NCBI GenBank assembly: GCA_014843695.1
Contig: CM026404.1
Coordinates: forward strand, 81,451,541 to 81,515,540
Origin: Archivesica marissinica
Lineage: Eukaryota > Mollusca > Bivalvia > Venerida > Vesicomyidae
DNA: 64,000 nucleotides
Direction of reading: 5' to 3'
The position numbers were made by a program, and so were the translations under genes. The notes under the pieces are model-generated. The model saw only the letters and a list, made by a program, of their open reading frames with translations, did no database searches and was not told the DNA's origin. How positions within the stretch are numbered: position 1 is the stretch's first letter; the number at the start of each line of letters is the position of its first letter. Below, in pieces: positions 10,338 to 21,684 of the stretch.

Positions 10338-10810
10338 GGGTACCCGTCCGTGCATGAAACACCGCTCGAATGGGCACCTGCCTGATGTCTTCCTCCACCA
10401 ATAACAGTACCCATCCGTGCAGGAAATACCGCTCGAATGGGCACCTGTCTGAGGTCTTCCTCCACCAATAACAGTACCCATCCGTGCAGGAAATACCGCT
10501 CGAATGGGCACCTGTCTGAGGTCTTCCTCCACCAATAACAGTACCCGTCCGTGCAGGAAATACCACTCGAATGGGCACCTACCTGAGATCTTCCTCCACC
10601 AATAACAGTACCCGTCCGTGCATGAAATACCGCTCGAATGGGCACCTGCCTGAGATCTTCCTCCACCAATAACAGTACCCGTCCGTGCATGAAATACCGC
10701 TCGAATGGGCACCTGCCTGAGGTCTTCCTCCACCAATAACAGTACCCGTCCGTGCAGGAAATACCGCTCGAATGGGCACCTACCTGAGATCTTCCTCCAC
10801 CAATAACAGC
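10338..10810. repeat. 67 bp tandem repeat, seven copies, amplified from SINE E body
   Basis: Units contain acccgtccgtgcagg, aaataccgctcgaatggg and cttcctccaccaataac. The period is 67 (for example 10391 to 10458). Because 67 is not a multiple of three, three units are read in rotating frames, giving four overlapping minus-strand frames of up to 148 aa. The unit matches the single-copy body of SINE E at 29749-29830 and 30165-30240. Confidence 0.92.
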
Positions 10811-10865
10811 TGCACAGTCGTCACATGACCTGTCTGGGCGACATTAAACACATAATCAAACAAAT

Positions 10866-11095
10866 AGTTTATACAAATTCATTTGAGTTCGATTGTCAAA
10901 CAAGTTCTTTCAACTTATATTAATAACTCTCGAGACCTGATGGAATCCATCGCCATGAAGGAGAGAGAAGAGGCAATGTGGAATTTAATTGCCTTGCCTA
11001 AGGGCACAATCGTAACGGCGCCAGCGGGGCTCGAACTCCGGACCTTTCGCACGTGAAGCGAACCGGCATCCACTGCGATATCACGACTTGTCGGG
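10866..11095 (-). mobile_element. SINE C, copy 2
   Basis: It has the full order of a SINE C: tail, gagagagaagaggcaa body segment, and head with ggctcgaactccgg. It is flanked by a diverged direct repeat of about 35 bases (10828-10862 and 11096-11132, both with aaacaaat at the end) that looks like duplicated SINE E tail. Confidence 0.85.
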
Positions 11096-11384
11096 GAATC
11101 ATTAAACCCATAATTAAACAAATACCTATGCGTATGGAAGGACATTCTAAGTGAACAGCGGTGTATCGTCAAAGTAAATTGAAAACGAACCATGAGACAT
11201 AGTTCATGCACCAACGTAGGACGTGTATGATTGATGCAGAAAATTAAGAAATAATTGTTGTATTTCAGATATTGGCTTAAACATGATTATTCGACATTAT
11301 ATAATATAATTTTTAACAAATATTTATGTACACAATAAATATACACGTGGATTGAAATGAAAGCTAAAAGCGTATCGTATTTCT

Positions 11385-11667
11385 GTGTGTGTTTTATGTT
11401 TATTTATCGTCGCTACCGGTTGCCCATATTGCCTCCTGACGAGATGTCATTTTAGATTTTTGGAGGATAGTGCAATGATACAGAGACCCATTCCAGAGTC
11501 TCCTCTGGTTCTTTTACGTGCACGGTGTAAAGCACCGACGCGAGACCTCGGTTTAACGTCCCATCTGAAAGACTGTTAATTTTATTAGTGTCAGACGGGG
11601 AATCGAACCTGCGATCCCTGTATTACCAGTCCAGCGTGTTACCACTGGACTACAGATCCGTCTGTGG
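11385..11667 (-). mobile_element. SINE A, copy 2, full length
   Basis: Minus-strand head with gggaatcgaacctgc on the plus strand and the standard tail at 11390-11440. A 10 bp duplication, tcgtatttct, lies at 11375-11384 and 11668-11677. Confidence 0.92.
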
Positions 11668-11812
11668 TCGTATTTCTCTCCACAAGCAGTTATTTATTTA
11701 TTGGTGAATACAATATGGCTTGGAATTCTGACGCGTAGGAATTCACCACGCAGGAGGTAGGTCTGCGTGGTTAGTTCCGGCGCTCCGAACGACACATTCT
11801 GTTTTTTTTCGA

Positions 11813-11910
11813 CTACACGAGACATCGGTTTAAGGTCCCACCTGAAAGACTGTTAATTTATATTAGGGTTAGACGGAGGATCGAACCTGCCATCCCTGGA
11901 TCTCTGCGAT
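11813..11910 (-). mobile_element. SINE A fragment
   Basis: It matches the SINE A body from the tttaaggtccc region through the gttagacgg and gatcgaacctgcc head parts, then diverges. Both ends are truncated. Confidence 0.7.
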
Positions 11911-12349
11911 GGCGTAGACTAAATCGGTTGGTTCCCGGTTCTAGAACCACGGTGTTTGTGTGATTAGGTAGTACACCTAATGCACATGACCTCTTATCTG
12001 TCCATAATGGCGGTGATTTCCATCTCTAGAGCGAATAGGCTAACGCTGTTTCGCACTTAAGTTAAATTAAATAATGCATAAAGTATCGATTTTAGTGCTT
12101 GTCATCCCGACTACGCGATGGTCTATCGACAGGACAAATCGAAGCGCGAAATCAGGAATGCCAAGCAATATGCCACGATACAGTTTTCATCCTAGTTTCG
12201 CGCATCCTCATCGTGATATTCCATATCGCACAAAGACAGAGCAGGCGAAATGAATACCAGTACGCAACGTTGGCATCGCCACTGTCATTTTGAGTTTGCC
12301 ACATCGTCTTCTGGTCAAACATATAAACATAGAACCGAAATAAATATAA

Positions 12350-12604
12350 AATAAGACGAACCTGTTGTCCAGTGGTAACACGCTGGACTGGTATTCCAGG
12401 GATCGCAAGTTCGATCCCCCGTCTGACCATAATAAAATTAAGAGTCTTTCAGATGGGACGTTAATACGAGGTCTCGTGTCGGTGCTTTACACCGTGCACG
12501 TAAAAGAACCAGAAGAGACATTGGAATGACTAAAATGACTAATCTCTTCATGAGGCGTCGCTCATATGGGCAACCGGTAGAGAGGACAAATAAACGTAAA
12601 ATAC
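12350..12604 (+). mobile_element. SINE A, copy 3, with internal deletion
   Basis: Head (ctgttgtccagtggtaac, B box agttcgatccc), body and tail are present. About 25 bases are missing from the body near 12525. No clear target duplication was found. Confidence 0.85.
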
Positions 12605-12781
12605 AATAAAGTATAACATTTATGTTTTCTATATTTAATGGAATAATGAGAATGATTATTATTAGAACGAAATGTATCTTGTTTCAGATTATAAATGGGA
12701 TTCGATTCAATTTGAGTCGTCTCTGTCCCAGCGTATGTTCAATATTGTTGTCACTCAAATATTGAACTTTGTGTCTGATGT

Positions 12782-13289
12782 TAAACATAGTCTGTGTCAC
12801 TGATGCACAGGCGATTGGAGTCTGGACAACTGTGTTCGGGTTCACAACCACAAGACTAAAATACATTTTTAAGAACTCTATGATACACTATAGGCTTGAC
12901 ACTATACACAAGCCATTCCAAGTAAGTTTTAAAAATTACACAAATACAAGGTCGGAAATGTAAACAAACCGCATGCTACACATTCAACGGCCATAATATG
13001 CTAGTATCTAAACTTACTTGTAAAGCCACTATTTTTGTTCTCCGCAACAAATTTGTCAATCAAACGAGTGTGGTCTGGACGTCTAGTTTCGCCTGTTTAC
13101 ACTCAAAATTTAAAACAAAATGTGACGGGGTGTCATTTTTAAACTTGCTTGGATTATAGTTTCAAGCCTTTTGTATATCATAGTGTTCTTAATTTTTTTT
13201 TTTAGTTTTGCGGTTTAGAACCAGAAAAACGTTTTATCCAGACACCAAGTGTCTGTGCACTGATGTACACATTGAACCGATGTTTTACA
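12782..13289. repeat. Large imperfect inverted repeat (foldback)
   Basis: Arm 12782-12940 matches the reverse complement of 13130-13289 over most of its length, with small indels. Shared blocks include gtctgga, tcaagcctt/aaggcttga, aagaac/gttctt and cttgcttgg/ccattccaag. The spacer is about 190 bases. The 60-66 aa frames on both strands of the left arm are probably a by-product. Confidence 0.65.
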
Positions 13290-13345
13290 TATGCATGACG
13301 TTGCGTTTGTAAACAGTACACGCTTTTGAACGAACGCTTTCTAGA

Positions 13346-13524
13346 AATCACAATATATGGTCAAAGTGTCTCTATAGTTAGATCACAATATATGGTCAAA
13401 GTGTCTCTATAGTTAGATCACAATATATGGTCAAAGTGTCTCTATAGTTAGATCACAATATATGGTCAAAGTGTCTCTATAGTTAGATCACAATATATGG
13501 TCAAAGTGTCTCTATAGTTAGATA
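13346..13524. repeat. 35 bp tandem repeat, five copies
   Basis: Nearly identical units of tcacaatatatgg plus tcaaagtgtctctatag, period 35 (13381 to 13416). The high identity suggests recent expansion. Confidence 0.93.
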
Positions 13525-13883
13525 GATATCGGTAAAGGAGATGAGTTTAAAACTACACACATCATATATATCAATAATATTAATGTTTGTCTTTATCCAG
13601 CTAAACGAGTTGAACTTGCCCGGCGTCGCATTATGATGGCACAAGCCAATAAACCCTTATTGAATGCCAAATAAATGTGTAAGGTCACATAAGTACTAGT
13701 AGAATATGTATACAATAGTTTGTTTGAAGCTTCCACGAATTTGTTGCACCATATATCTATTCTTCATAACTAACGCTGTGTCTATTTCAGCTATCATAAT
13801 TGTACGGTTGTCACATACATAATCTGCATTAATTATAGTTCTCGAATCGTGGTGATGATGGTTTATGTTAATGTATCACCTTG

Positions 13884-14430
13884 AGAGGAAACCTGGAAAA
13901 AGATCAACTAAGTGGACCTTGGTCCCCAATGATATAAAAATTTATTTGAGCTCGATTGCGAAACAAGTTATTTCAACTTATATAAATCACTCTCGAGACC
14001 TCATTCCTGATGGAATCCATCGCCACGAGGGAGAGAGAAGAGGCAACATGGAATTTAAATGCCTTGCCTAAGGTATCGTAACGGCTCCAGTGGGGCTCGA
14101 ACTCCGGACCGTTCGCACCTGAAGCGAACGCGCATCCACTGCGCTATCACGACTTCCACAATGATAGTTGGACAACATGAGCTATGAGTTCGTTTAGAAT
14201 GTTGAATGCTGTTATGCTATTAAGGGTTTATTTTGCACAGTACATGCATGACCAGCAACGTATTTCACGAGTAGTTGAAACCTGAAAACAGATCAACTAA
14301 GTGGATCTTGGCCCCCAGTGATAGCTGGGCAACATGAGCTATGATTTCGTTTAGAATGTTGAATGCTGTTATGCTATTAAGGGTTTATTTTGCACAGTAC
14401 ATGCATGATCAGCAACGTATTACCCAGTAA
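13884..14430. repeat. Tandem segmental duplication, one copy split by SINE C
   Basis: The segment agatcaactaagtgga through gtacatgcatga occurs twice. Copy one is 13884-13934 plus 14160-14260. Copy two is 14277-14430. Without the inserted SINE the copies are about 150 bases each. The second copy keeps the pre-insertion site. Confidence 0.85.
13935..14159 (-). mobile_element. SINE C, copy 3, with target duplication and empty site
   Basis: Flanked by aatgata at 13928-13934 and 14160-14166. The paralogous copy has agtgata once, at 14317-14323, with no SINE. The element is complete on the minus strand. Confidence 0.93.
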
Positions 14431-14439
14431 TTAATGTAG

Positions 14440-15431
14440 CATTATTGTATGGCAAAGCTTAACTTCATACCACATTCCATTGTTTCATAGCACTGTGTGA
14501 TGCTTGCTTAACAATTATAGAAAACCATGAAATAGTTGCCACGCACAATCATGTTTTAGAACTTTCTGATTTTATTCACTATATTACAAAGGGATCAGTT
14601 TTTACACAGCTTCATTCTGTACGATGACAAGTCAGCCACTTGGTTTTGCTTATATTTCTATTTCACTCAGGGAGGCAGAAAGACATAGTCTCATTGCAAG
14701 AGATTTCCAAACTGTTAAAGGTATTATTGTTGAGTGGAGGTGTATGGAAATTGGTTTTAGTTTTGAAATTGTTTTGCAGGTCCCATGTCATGAACTATGC
14801 CTGTGGCAAACTATATAGGTTATACATATACGTATCTAACGCACGAAACACACATACTGACGGGTAGACACTACTAAATATGCTGCCATTTAAACGTATA
14901 AAACAGTGTATGTATTAACGTGACATGAACACTAATATTATTAAAATATTTAATGAACAGATTCTGCCAAATATTGCTTTGGTGCCGGAATTCGTTGGAT
15001 GGGAGTGTCGGGAGAATCTCTCAAACCTTTACTGACATAGACTTACCTTAAGGTGACGGTGTGTGTGCGTCTGAACGCAAAGGTGGCTAGTACAGATTAT
15101 GTGTATTACTGGATGGTGTATGAACCTCAATAGTTCATTGTGAAAAAATCCACGATTGTCCTTTAACACTCCACACATTGTGATCAAATACCATTTAACA
15201 CTCCACACAATTACCCTCTGCAAATTGCGTGTAACTTCCACATGGTGTATTGACCCATACTGGCATATTTTGCAACATGTTTGTAATCACTTAAGCATGA
15301 CCATTTAAAATGATCATCTACAAATTTATTTTCAAATAGTGTGTAATGAACCTACCTGTGTTATTTTGCAACACACGTACTTGCATTCATTTTAGCACAG
15401 GCATTTACAATTACACACTCCAAATTACGTG
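14440..15431. other. No gene recognised
   Basis: The 64 and 75 aa plus-strand frames near 14624-14867 have no domain, and I saw no paired splice sites. A short phrase, ccatttaacactccacaca, is repeated near 15140-15210. Confidence 0.3.
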
Positions 15432-15613
15432 TACAGTCAAACCTGTGTTAGTGATCACCTCTATTAAGCAGCCAACCTGCATTAAGCAGCCAGTTTCCAT
15501 GTTCCCAATATGTTGTTTTGCTATACAGTTGACCGCTATTAAGCAGCCACCTGTGCTAAGCAGCCATTTTTTATGAGTCCATTGGCTGGCTGCTTAAGAC
15601 AGGTTTGACTGTA
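15432..15613. mobile_element. MITE with 15 bp inverted ends, copy 1
   Basis: Begins tacagtcaaacctgt and ends acaggtttgactgta, a perfect 15-base inverted repeat including the TA. Inside are several copies of attaagcagcca. A sister copy of similar length lies at 51692-51877. TA at both edges fits a TA target duplication with CAGT ends, as in Tc1/mariner-type elements. Class is inferred only. Confidence 0.85.
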
Positions 15614-15830
15614 TTCCCAAATGATGTATTTACTTTCACTGGTTCATTGCGAAAACGTTCATTTCGCCCATTGTCTAAGCACTAGTATTAGTCCGTTGGA
15701 ATTCAGTTGTGCTTTCTTTCTATAGTTGTTTGTAATTTACCCACAACCAATCATTTTTGTAGCAATAATTTGCAATGTATGCAATATCTGTATTAAAATG
15801 CATATAAGTCTTACTGTTTTACTGTACATA

Positions 15831-16648
15831 ATAATTCGTCGACTTATTTCCATACGGACGTACGTTGCATTTGTCTAGTTGTGACAAAATCGCGTTTGAA
15901 GTTTTGAATCGCAATAACGTTTTCATAAAATGACGGAATGTTCGGATTTTATCGGTGATACATCAACGTATGTTGTCATGTTGCAGAAGTTCATAAATAT
16001 TGAAAACATATATTTTAATTAATAATAATAAAGCATAGCATACGCTTTATCAAGTTGCTATGTTATGTTATATTTCGGGTTTTACGCCTGCATCAGCACC
16101 ATTTTGGGCTATATCGCCGGCGGGCAGTTTACCTAACAACACCTTTCCTGAGCGGGCTCCAGCGGTTAACATGTACTTGGGTGCACCAACCTCCATATAA
16201 ATGAGACACGGTCTGAGCGGGCTCGAACCCGTGACCATCAGTGATGATAGGTTACAGTGGTATACAAGTCAGCGACCAATATCAAATTGTCTTAATGATT
16301 AATTATTAAAAAAATGATGGCTATGTATCTGTATAGATTTTACATATTAATACCATAACATATGGATACACAACATTCAAAAGCTATTCTGATCAACAAC
16401 TTTGATACCATCTGTGTTGTGTACATTGTGTTTCATTGGTCCTCTTATGGCTATGCGGAAATAATTCTTACTACATTTGTCGGACGTACGTCGTTGTGGA
16501 ATTGCAGTTTAGCCAATTTAGCTCTGTTCCACAAGTAAATAGATCATACCATCATATAGAGATCGATGAGACAAAAAAATAATTATATCAAAAACTCCAT
16601 TTTGCCAAATATTGACGTACGTCCCTCTGTAAATAAGACGACAGTATA
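15831..16648. repeat. Possible inverted-end element with nested SINE B
   Basis: 15831-15865 and 16615-16648 are imperfect inverted repeats sharing acgtacgtcc and aaataag blocks. A SINE B lies between them. Another ggacgtacgt occurs at 16483. The arms may be ends of an old DNA transposon. Confidence 0.4.
16071..16278 (-). mobile_element. SINE B, copy 2, long tail, head truncated
   Basis: The long tail (tttcgggttttacgcctgc on the plus strand) is followed by the body and the head through gtatacaagtcagcgacc. The first 25 bases or so of the tRNA head are missing. Confidence 0.88.
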
Positions 16649-16857
16649 ACTACTGTATGCTACAAGACACGTACGACCAGGCACTGTTCATTGTAATTAA
16701 GCCTTTTCTGAAAACTTGTTTTCCAATCCAAACCATTCACAATTTATGTAATTTGTAACATTTTTTGTGTTATACATGTAAATTTATTGGAATAAATACT
16801 GTTTAAACCAATTAAGCCTTAATATACGGTCTGCCGTGTAGCATTATTTAAGCATGT

Positions 16858-16997
16858 GACATTTGCGAACTATGATGATGATGTAAGAATGGGCCATAGC
16901 ATATAGCAACTCGCATATCATGTTTATCAGTGGTTGTCTCCCTTACTCCGTTATTACTCCGCTCTCTTCGGCGTCATCAGTTTCGTTCGCAAATGTC
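16858..16997. repeat. MITE-like element, family O, copy 1
   Basis: Ends gacatttgcgaac and gttcgcaaatgtc are a perfect 13 bp inverted repeat. The right inner segment cgtcatcag is also found near the left end of the copy at 35488-35584. Confidence 0.65.
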
Positions 16998-17989
16998 TAA
17001 TGAACTCAACTAGTTTTATATAGTTTGTTTCTTATCGATTGCCTTTGTCTAGACCGTTAGTTACTTGGTGTGTGTTTGTGCACTGTACATTGCATATTTG
17101 TTGCACGTCGAATTAACTTTTACAGGTCGGACATAATTCCATTTAGAAGAGGAAAAGGTATTCATCAAATCAACTCTGGAAATGACGAAATTATCATATA
17201 TCTCATTAATTTCACTAATTATCTCTCTCTATTTTATATTGAACTTTCATCCATATATCTTAATATCCAAATATTAACGGAGATGTTTATGTCATTTTAA
17301 AACAACTATCATGACGTCATACCATAGAGGCCTTTATTGTAGTATTTCATTGCTCTGAATAGGTCAATGTATTATATAAAATCATATACACAAAGGAACG
17401 AAATTATCAACTGTGTATAGCAAGATCTGTTTATATAACTGTGTGTTTTAAGTATGACATAAGCCTCAAACAGACAACGATCCAATATGTCAAACATTGA
17501 CACTGTTTCGCGCTATGCGCCTCGACACATAGTCCAATATTTCACATATTGGATCGTTTTAGGCTCATATCCTATACATATTGCGCATATGTTAATCAAA
17601 CATATTACTCTTTGTTTAGGTTAACTCCTGTTTTATATCAGCATTAAACTAATTGCAATGTTTTTCTTTCTCTGGTCGTTCTGTTTCTATTTCTTTTATT
17701 TGTTTATTCTTCAGACATGCGCAGTCAGCGAAATCCAGAAACGCGGCAAATTTAAATCCCATTATATAATCTGGGTGGGTGGGTGGATGGGGGTCGAAAC
17801 GTCAAATATGACTTATCTAGTAATTACTAAAATAATGGGACGGACAGCTATAAAGCATGATTTGAAAAAGATCACGGTCCTGTATTTGTTTCCAGTTCTT
17901 AAAATGGCAGTTTCACTGTGAAGGTGAAGTTAAAGTGGCGTACACAATAAAAGTGCAGCTATAAATAGCACTGGTTCCGAAGTACGAAC
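16998..17989. other. No gene recognised; hairpin at 17477-17557
   Basis: The arms acgatccaatatgt (17477-17490) and acatattggatcgt (17544-17557) pair perfectly around a 53-base loop, and flanking gcctcaaac/gttttaggc extend the symmetry. This may be a small foldback element. The 87 aa frame at 17658-17921 has no motif. Confidence 0.4.
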
Positions 17990-18460
17990 TCTCAAATATG
18001 GTTGTAAAACAACAACTAAATTGCCTATTAAATACATAGTAAAAAGTAAAAACATACAGTCTGTTCATTTATATTTCCAAACTTTTATTTCTTCTGATAC
18101 CACAGCCACTGTGAAGAGGTATTCAAATTAGCCTGAAACACACCAAGAATATTTTAAGTTTCAAATAACCAGTGCTCGCCTGTGAATAACGTTACTGTGC
18201 TTACACACTGTATTCCTCCGCCAAATAATACAGTATACCTACCTTCAGTTTGCAATGGCCTGAATTCTTATACCACATCTTTTCTACACATCAACTAGTC
18301 TGAAGTCTTCTCAAGTCACATAATTTCTCAAAAAACACAAACACTATACACTGCCTGTCATGAAAATGCATTTTTACCAAAAAGAAAAATAAACTATATT
18401 AGTTATTGGGACTACATTCGACCATAGGTGCACTTATGCCTATTTACGTATATACAACCA
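17990..18460 (+). repeat. Family I dispersed repeat, copy 1
   Basis: About 460 bases align with 40793-41265 in the same orientation. Landmarks are ggttgtaaaacaacaa, attgcctattaaatacat, ccactgtgaagaggta, and a gggactacattcgacc type segment near the end. No coding frame or inverted end was found. Confidence 0.8.
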
Positions 18461-18859
18461 TATGAAAGTTCATTATTGGATTCTACTCTTCAATGGAGGT
18501 AATCACGTGATACAGTCTTTTATAAATACTGTATCCAGACTAGACCAAAACTAAGAATGCGAAGGTGCAAATGGTGAGATATAATGGTGAATCTGTACCC
18601 ACATACCGTTGTTATCATTGATCACACCGAAAGTGTGTAGCTTTGAGCTTGTTCACATAAATGTGCTATATCGACACATGTTGTACAAGTACACATTTTA
18701 TTAGCTGAAATGTTTCATTTTCTGGTGCGAGTATTTGTGAAGCAATTATACACTGCAACAAGAACTTATATTGCACATAAACTATTTTTTTTACCAAAGC
18801 CAGTCTTTCATTCAGCCCTTCATAAGCTGTTATACCACTTTAGCAGTTGTGTCACGGGT

Positions 18860-18930
18860 ACATTGTTGTTTCAGTCTAATGCAGTAAAAAGATAAACATT
18901 GTTGTTTCAGTCCAATGCAGTAAAAAGTAA
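18860..18930. repeat. 36 bp direct tandem duplication
   Basis: 18860-18895 is repeated at 18896-18930 with one substitution and a one-base deletion. Both contain gttgtttcag and aatgcagtaaaaag. Confidence 0.85.
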
Positions 18931-20486
18931 ACATTGTTTCAAAATTGGCTGTATATTCGGCGTGCGGAATTCCCACTTATTGTTCACACACTTTTAAAAT
19001 TTGAAATTTTTCTTTTCTTTTCGATTATGGCTAATTGGCACATTTTCCTACCTTCACATTTAGCATTAGCACATGTTGGATGTAGTCAAGTCTCTTAAAA
19101 ACTTAAATATTGTTTTCAAATTTCTGCAGTACATTTCATGCTATAATTCGCTGCCCGCCATGCGGTCAGTATTTATTTGTTTATAGTTTTAGTATTAACT
19201 ACAGTCAATGTCATACTAATTAATACTATACTCCGTCTATACTAGTGTTCTTAATACTCTCTAGTCTCCACTTGTAGTTGCATTTAGGATCAGTTAAATT
19301 GTGCAGTCTTAATTTGCAGCATGTTTCATAGCATTTAAAATGTCTCATGTATGCAGTACATATAATATTATATTATATCTTTATTTCTATCTCATCTATG
19401 TACAGTACATGCATTTCAATTTATATGATAACACATACATTGTACATAGCCATTCTACAAATGAGTATTATAAGACAATAGCATATTTACAATACGTGAG
19501 ATATGTCTTACTTTCTAAAAACTATGTAAAAGTCGCTAATCATAACACTGAACAAATATTTAAAAACCTGGTTTTTAAAATTCTGACAGGGGACAAGAGC
19601 ACTATCGCACAAATTAGAATATGTTTTGAGAAATCAGAACCACCTCTGATCAGGAATGGATGGATTAGCAGCTTTTACATAGTTCACATAAAATATTGTA
19701 CGCATATATGCAATGTAATTCAATTTCGTATTGTCACCTATACTCAATTTATATTTTGTGTATACATTTATATCCACTTACTTACATGAGTACAAGCTAT
19801 GAAACAATAAACTATGTTCTGTTCTGTTCATTAAACTTACCTGTTACATCCGTAAGACACTGCCAACTTTACCGAATTGAGTAGTACCTATATTCTAGTT
19901 TTTACATTATAGGTTTGTGAAGGAATATAATAGGTTACCGTCGCACGATGCAATAACACGTGTTCAGCTAAAGCTATGTGTTTTAAAATTCATTTATTCA
20001 ACAGTCATGCTTTCTAACTGCATGGAGCCTTCTGTGCTTGTACGTAATTATCGCATGCAAAGTTCCATATGTCTGCATTAATGCAAGATCTGATAATAGA
20101 ATTTCCTGATCAGTCGTAAATGATATTGTGTTTTAATATGCATGCACAACCTAGACTATATGCTCCTGTTTACATTGTAGTAAGAGGGGACACTACACGA
20201 CTGAGAGCACGGATTGTTGGAAACTGTTTCTGATAGCAACACACAGCATCGTAGAGCGACTCCAGTGCACATACGCAATAGATCTACATCAACAAGCTTC
20301 ACATTCAAATTTAGTGGCATATTCAGCAACAATCTTTACTACAACGATCGAAATATGACAAAGACATCCCAAAACATGATGCCTACATAGTAAACATAGT
20401 AATAAATGACAATATAAACACATACAATGGATTTAAGAAACAGTTTCCTGTTCAGAAAGGCAAAATTTAACTCTTTGTTTTAAAAT
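18931..20486. other. AT-rich stretch with a possible LINE tail at 19790-19830
   Basis: The bases around 19800-19830 (aaactatgttctgttctg) match 55120-55143 and look like a LINE 3' end with a short pentamer tail. The 149 aa frame at 19340-19789 is AT-rich and has no recognisable domain. Confidence 0.35.
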
Positions 20487-20675
20487 GTAAGTTTATTTAA
20501 CGTCGCTACCGGTTGCCCATTTTAGCGACGGGCAGTTTACCTAACAACACCTCTCCTGGCCAGGTGTCAGTTGTTATCCAGTACTTGGTGCACCAACATC
20601 CGTAGGAAACTGCCAACTTTTTCATATAAAGAGACACGTTCAGAGCGGAGATCACAAGTGGCAGTCGGTTATGAT
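20487..20675 (-). mobile_element. SINE B, copy 3, short tail, decayed head
   Basis: The A-type tail (gtcgctaccggttgccc on the plus strand) is followed by the B body with gcaccaac and gaaactgccaac. The head decays after gttcagagcgg. Confidence 0.82.
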
Positions 20676-20683
20676 CGGTTGAA

Positions 20684-21115
20684 CTAGAAAAACTATTACA
20701 TATTTATACATATAAAATATGTATTAGAAGGACGATTGAAAATTCACTATTTGAACATTCACTCTGCGTAATACACACTCGGATTGTGTATTCATTGAAT
20801 GTATATAAATTATAAAGTGCATTTAGTAATTAAATGCAAACATGTTGACCATAACATGAAACTCTATCCAACATAATAGTATATACCACGTCCCTGCTGG
20901 AACATCCGCGAATCATATGGGCACCAAATATTGTTGCTGAATTTCAACTGCGTAAATAGATTGACATGGCCATTTCTGGATTCCAGTCTGTATTTCTATG
21001 CGCACACTAGAGTGAAAGCTTGGAACTACTTCCCTGAAAACAATTGGACAATGTTAATACCTATATACGTAACATTTATTCTTATCACATAAATTCCCAT
21101 TCGTCCAGAAAATTG
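20684..21115 (-). repeat. Family H dispersed repeat, copy 2
   Basis: Aligns with 6815-7240 over its length, with an extra short duplicated phrase near 20735-20765 (attcacta / attcactc). Confidence 0.8.
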
Positions 21116-21508
21116 AACTGTATGCGAGTTTGTAGTTGTTATACTGATTTACGCACATATTCACTTCCATATTGTGATATACGCATCGTAAGGTCGTGAC
21201 TATGTCGAAGAATATCTTATTTTAAAATATGTGAGATATCACAACCAGGAATCTTTTGGAACAGTTTCGTGCTTTCTTGGTACATTTAGAAAGACTTAGC
21301 CATAGACATAGCACGAAACAAGAAAGGCAGTAACCGTTATATCACAATACAAGTAAAGGATTAATACATTAAAACGTGGGGAACTAGTTGGGCTTTTTGG
21401 TGATATTATATAGACATTCCAAAAACGAGCAAACAGTAAATCCGAAAGTCTCGATATAAGAAGAGTCGTTGTTGATGAGTTATGGATAGGACTGGTACAC
21501 TTCCTGGT

Positions 21509-21620
21509 CAAATCATCCACAAGTTAAATCGTCCACAAGTCAAAGTGTCCCCAAATTGGTCAATCGTCCCCACTGTAAATATTAAGCAAGTCAAATCGTC
21601 CACATCTCAAAATGTGGGAG
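21509..21620. repeat. Inverted, degenerate units at the edge of the 36 bp array
   Basis: caaatcatccacaagtt, aaatcgtccacaagtcaaa and gtcaaatcgtccacatc are the reverse complement of the array phrase around gatttgacttgtg. They lie just left of the main array and point the other way. Confidence 0.8.
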
Positions 21621-21684
21621 ACACGTTTACCAAAAACTAAAAAGATGATTTTTCTAGAACATATCTTACAACACTATCAGTTGG

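Larger units (their letters stand above)
9951..10862 (+). mobile_element. SINE E, copy 1, interrupted by SINE C and internally amplified
   Basis: The head starts near ggcctccatgaccgag at 9951 and resumes at 10205 after a SINE C insertion. The B-box region is taggttcaaatctcc. The body begins near 10300. Part of the body has become a 67 bp tandem array (10338-10810). The tail (10811-10862) includes gacattaaacacataatc. Compare copies at 29700, 30149, 40276 and 55418. Confidence 0.75.

Noticed and set aside
10290..10779. Four overlapping minus-strand frames of 66-148 codons
   Set aside because: A 67 bp repeat read in rotating frames inside SINE E.
17123..17157. Micro-exon candidate between ttttacag and ggtattc
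   Set aside because: Short enough to arise by chance, and no partner exon with matching phase was found.
19340..19789. 149 codon plus-strand frame
   Set aside because: AT-rich, tyrosine/isoleucine-heavy, no domain; may be a decayed LINE 3' region.
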